A stretch of DNA of 64,000 nt from contig NZ_DYHZ01000004.1 in assembly GCF_020723905.1 (NCBI RefSeq), positions 241,199 through 305,198 on the forward strand, given 5' to 3'. How positions within the stretch are numbered: the first letter of the stretch is position 1; the number at the start of each line of letters is the position of its first letter. Made by a program: the position numbers and the translations under genes. Origin of the DNA: Anaerolinea thermophila (GTDB taxonomy: Bacteria > Chloroflexota > Anaerolineae > Anaerolineales > Anaerolineaceae). Below the pieces are notes generated by a model. That model saw only the letters and a program-made list of their open reading frames with translations, had not been told where the DNA came from and ran no database searches. Of this stretch, positions 63,103-64,000 are shown in pieces.

Positions 63103-63771
63103 ATGGATGTTTTGCTGGAACTCTTTCGCTGGTTTGTGGACTTTGTCCTGCACATGGACCGTCATTTACCCCAGATCGTCAACGATATTGGCATCTGGGT
63201 GTATGCGGTGCTGTTTCTGGTCATTTTTGTGGAAACCGGTCTGGTGGTGACGCCCTTCCTGCCCGGCGATTCTCTGCTCTTTGCGGCAGGGGCAGTTTCG
63301 GCAACCACCAGCTTACATCCGCTGATGCTGTGGGCATTGCTGGCACTCGCCGCCGTGCTGGGTGATACGGCAAATTACTGGATCGGGCATTTTGTCGGTC
63401 CAAAGGTGTTCACACAGGAATCGCGCTGGTTCAAGCGGGAGTATCTGGACCGCACCCATGCCTTCTATGAAAAGCATGGCGGGAAGACCATCTTCCTGGC
63501 GCGCTTCATCCCCATCATCCGCACCTTTGCGCCTTTTGTGGCGGGGATCGGCCGCATGCGCTACGGCTACTTCATCAGTTATAACGTGATAGGCGGAATT
63601 GTGTGGACGGGGTTGTTCATCGGCGCGGGCTATTTCTTTGGAAACCTGCCCATCGTCAAAGAGAACTTCTCTCTGGTGATTCTTGCGATCATCCTCATTT
63701 CGCTCGTCCCTGCAGTGGTGGAATATGTGAAAGAAAAAGCGCGTCCCCGTCCCGCAGTGGTGAAGGAATAA
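63103..63771 (+). CDS. DedA family membrane protein
   Basis: 222 aa. FVETGLVVTPFLPGDSLLF and ARFIPIIRTFAPFVAGIGRM, then RYG, are the DedA signature. GDTANYWIGHFVG is a second conserved loop. DedA proteins are proposed lipid flippases or scramblases for undecaprenyl phosphate and similar lipids. Confidence 0.9.
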   Translation: MDVLLELFRWFVDFVLHMDRHLPQIVNDIGIWVYAVLFLVIFVETGLVVTPFLPGDSLLFAAGAVSATTSLHPLMLWALLALAAVLGDTANYWIGHFVGPKVFTQESRWFKREYLDRTHAFYEKHGGKTIFLARFIPIIRTFAPFVAGIGRMRYGYFISYNVIGGIVWTGLFIGAGYFFGNLPIVKENFSLVILAIILISLVPAVVEYVKEKARPRPAVVKE

Positions 63772-63808
63772 AGCGCATCTTTTCTTCAGGTTGGGAGTTA
63801 TAAAAAGT

Positions 63809-64000
63809 ATGGAACATTCAATTTCCCAGACCAAAACCAGCCGCAAACCGTGGATGGATCGTCAAAAACTGCAGGTCATTTTCGATAAACTCATTCATGC
63901 GCTCACCCGCCCGGAGTTTCACGGGGTGGAAAACGTGCCTCAGGAGGGCGGTGTCATCCTTGCCACCAATCATATGAGCCGCATGGATACCCTGCTGCTG
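63809..64000 (+). CDS. 1-acyl-glycerol-3-phosphate acyltransferase (PlsC-like), cut by the window edge
   Basis: The first 64 codons only. The frame from ATG 63809 ends at LATNHMSRMDTLLL, which contains the NHxxxxD-type acyltransferase motif, preceded by a short amphipathic N-terminus. It continues past 64000. Probably in the same operon as the DedA gene (37 bp gap). Confidence 0.8.
   Translation, partial: MEHSISQTKTSRKPWMDRQKLQVIFDKLIHALTRPEFHGVENVPQEGGVILATNHMSRMDTLLL

Overview
The window is a high-GC bacterial chromosome segment, most likely from an anaerobic, possibly thermophilic member of the Anaerolineae (Chloroflexota). The basis is gene content and style: many lipoproteins and secreted proteins with Thr/Pro-rich (PTPTPT) linkers, a secreted protein ending in the IHLPLVMK tail common in that class, an EFR1-type ferredoxin-flavodoxin, class I two-subunit fumarase, a tungstate transporter, a short EF-Ts and Chloroflexi-like peptide transporters. 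The taxon is an inference. No rRNA, phage, transposase or CRISPR array is seen.

Layout. 1-12.1 kb, all minus strand: a membrane-anchored alpha/beta hydrolase (cut by the left edge), a histidine phosphatase overlapping RarA, a DUF4914-like P-loop protein, an ABC-F ATPase, a ChbG-type deacetylase coupled to a GPH sugar symporter, an EFR1 protein and a secreted protein. 12.4-15.0 kb (+): two paralogous membrane-anchored TPR proteins. 15.0-21.5 kb: rlmB-cysS-PIN/TRAM, a coiled-coil protein, rnhB-glycosyltransferase and tRNA-Pro. 21.5-24.1 kb: an AT-richer accessory patch with a membrane protein, a gene broken at an A8 run and a PD-(D/E)XK nuclease. 24.2-29.7 kb (-): an AAC(3)-like acetyltransferase, a degenerate SDR coupled to a GH35 beta-galactosidase, an M23 peptidase and miaB. 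29.8-43.8 kb: a class A PBP, tRNA-Thr, lipoproteins, a peptide-binding protein, RarD, HAD and YfcE-like phosphatases, then rpsB-tsf-pyrH. 43.8-49.9 kb: a mosaic in which the tungstate operon tupBCA lies between two inserts of about 1.9 kb. Each insert is bounded by direct repeats of the 3' end of the gene on its left (pyrH, tupA). 49.9-64 kb: fumarase, a HerA-like ATPase with an M23 lipoprotein, an alkyltransferase-like protein, a peptide ABC transporter (binding protein plus two permeases), a DsbA-cyclophilin fusion lipoprotein, a PrsW-like protease, a DedA protein and the start of a PlsC acyltransferase.

Most notable. (1) The peptide-binding protein at 56508-58235 appears to be a circular permutation of the SBP_bac_5 fold: the segment normally at the N-terminus lies at the C-terminus. 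(2) The two inserts at 43.7-45.7 and 47.9-49.9 kb share a repeat of about 200 bp, and one carries a decayed fumarase-beta 3' end, which suggests a common insertion route without a local integrase. (3) Several genes have a -10 box ending 6-8 nt before the start codon, consistent with leaderless mRNAs. (4) A near-identical 30-nt element lies just upstream of the promoters of both peptide-binding-protein genes.

Most of the minus-strand half is housekeeping and carbohydrate metabolism. The plus-strand half is dominated by cell-envelope and transport functions. Family assignments come from reading motifs by eye; no database search was run.
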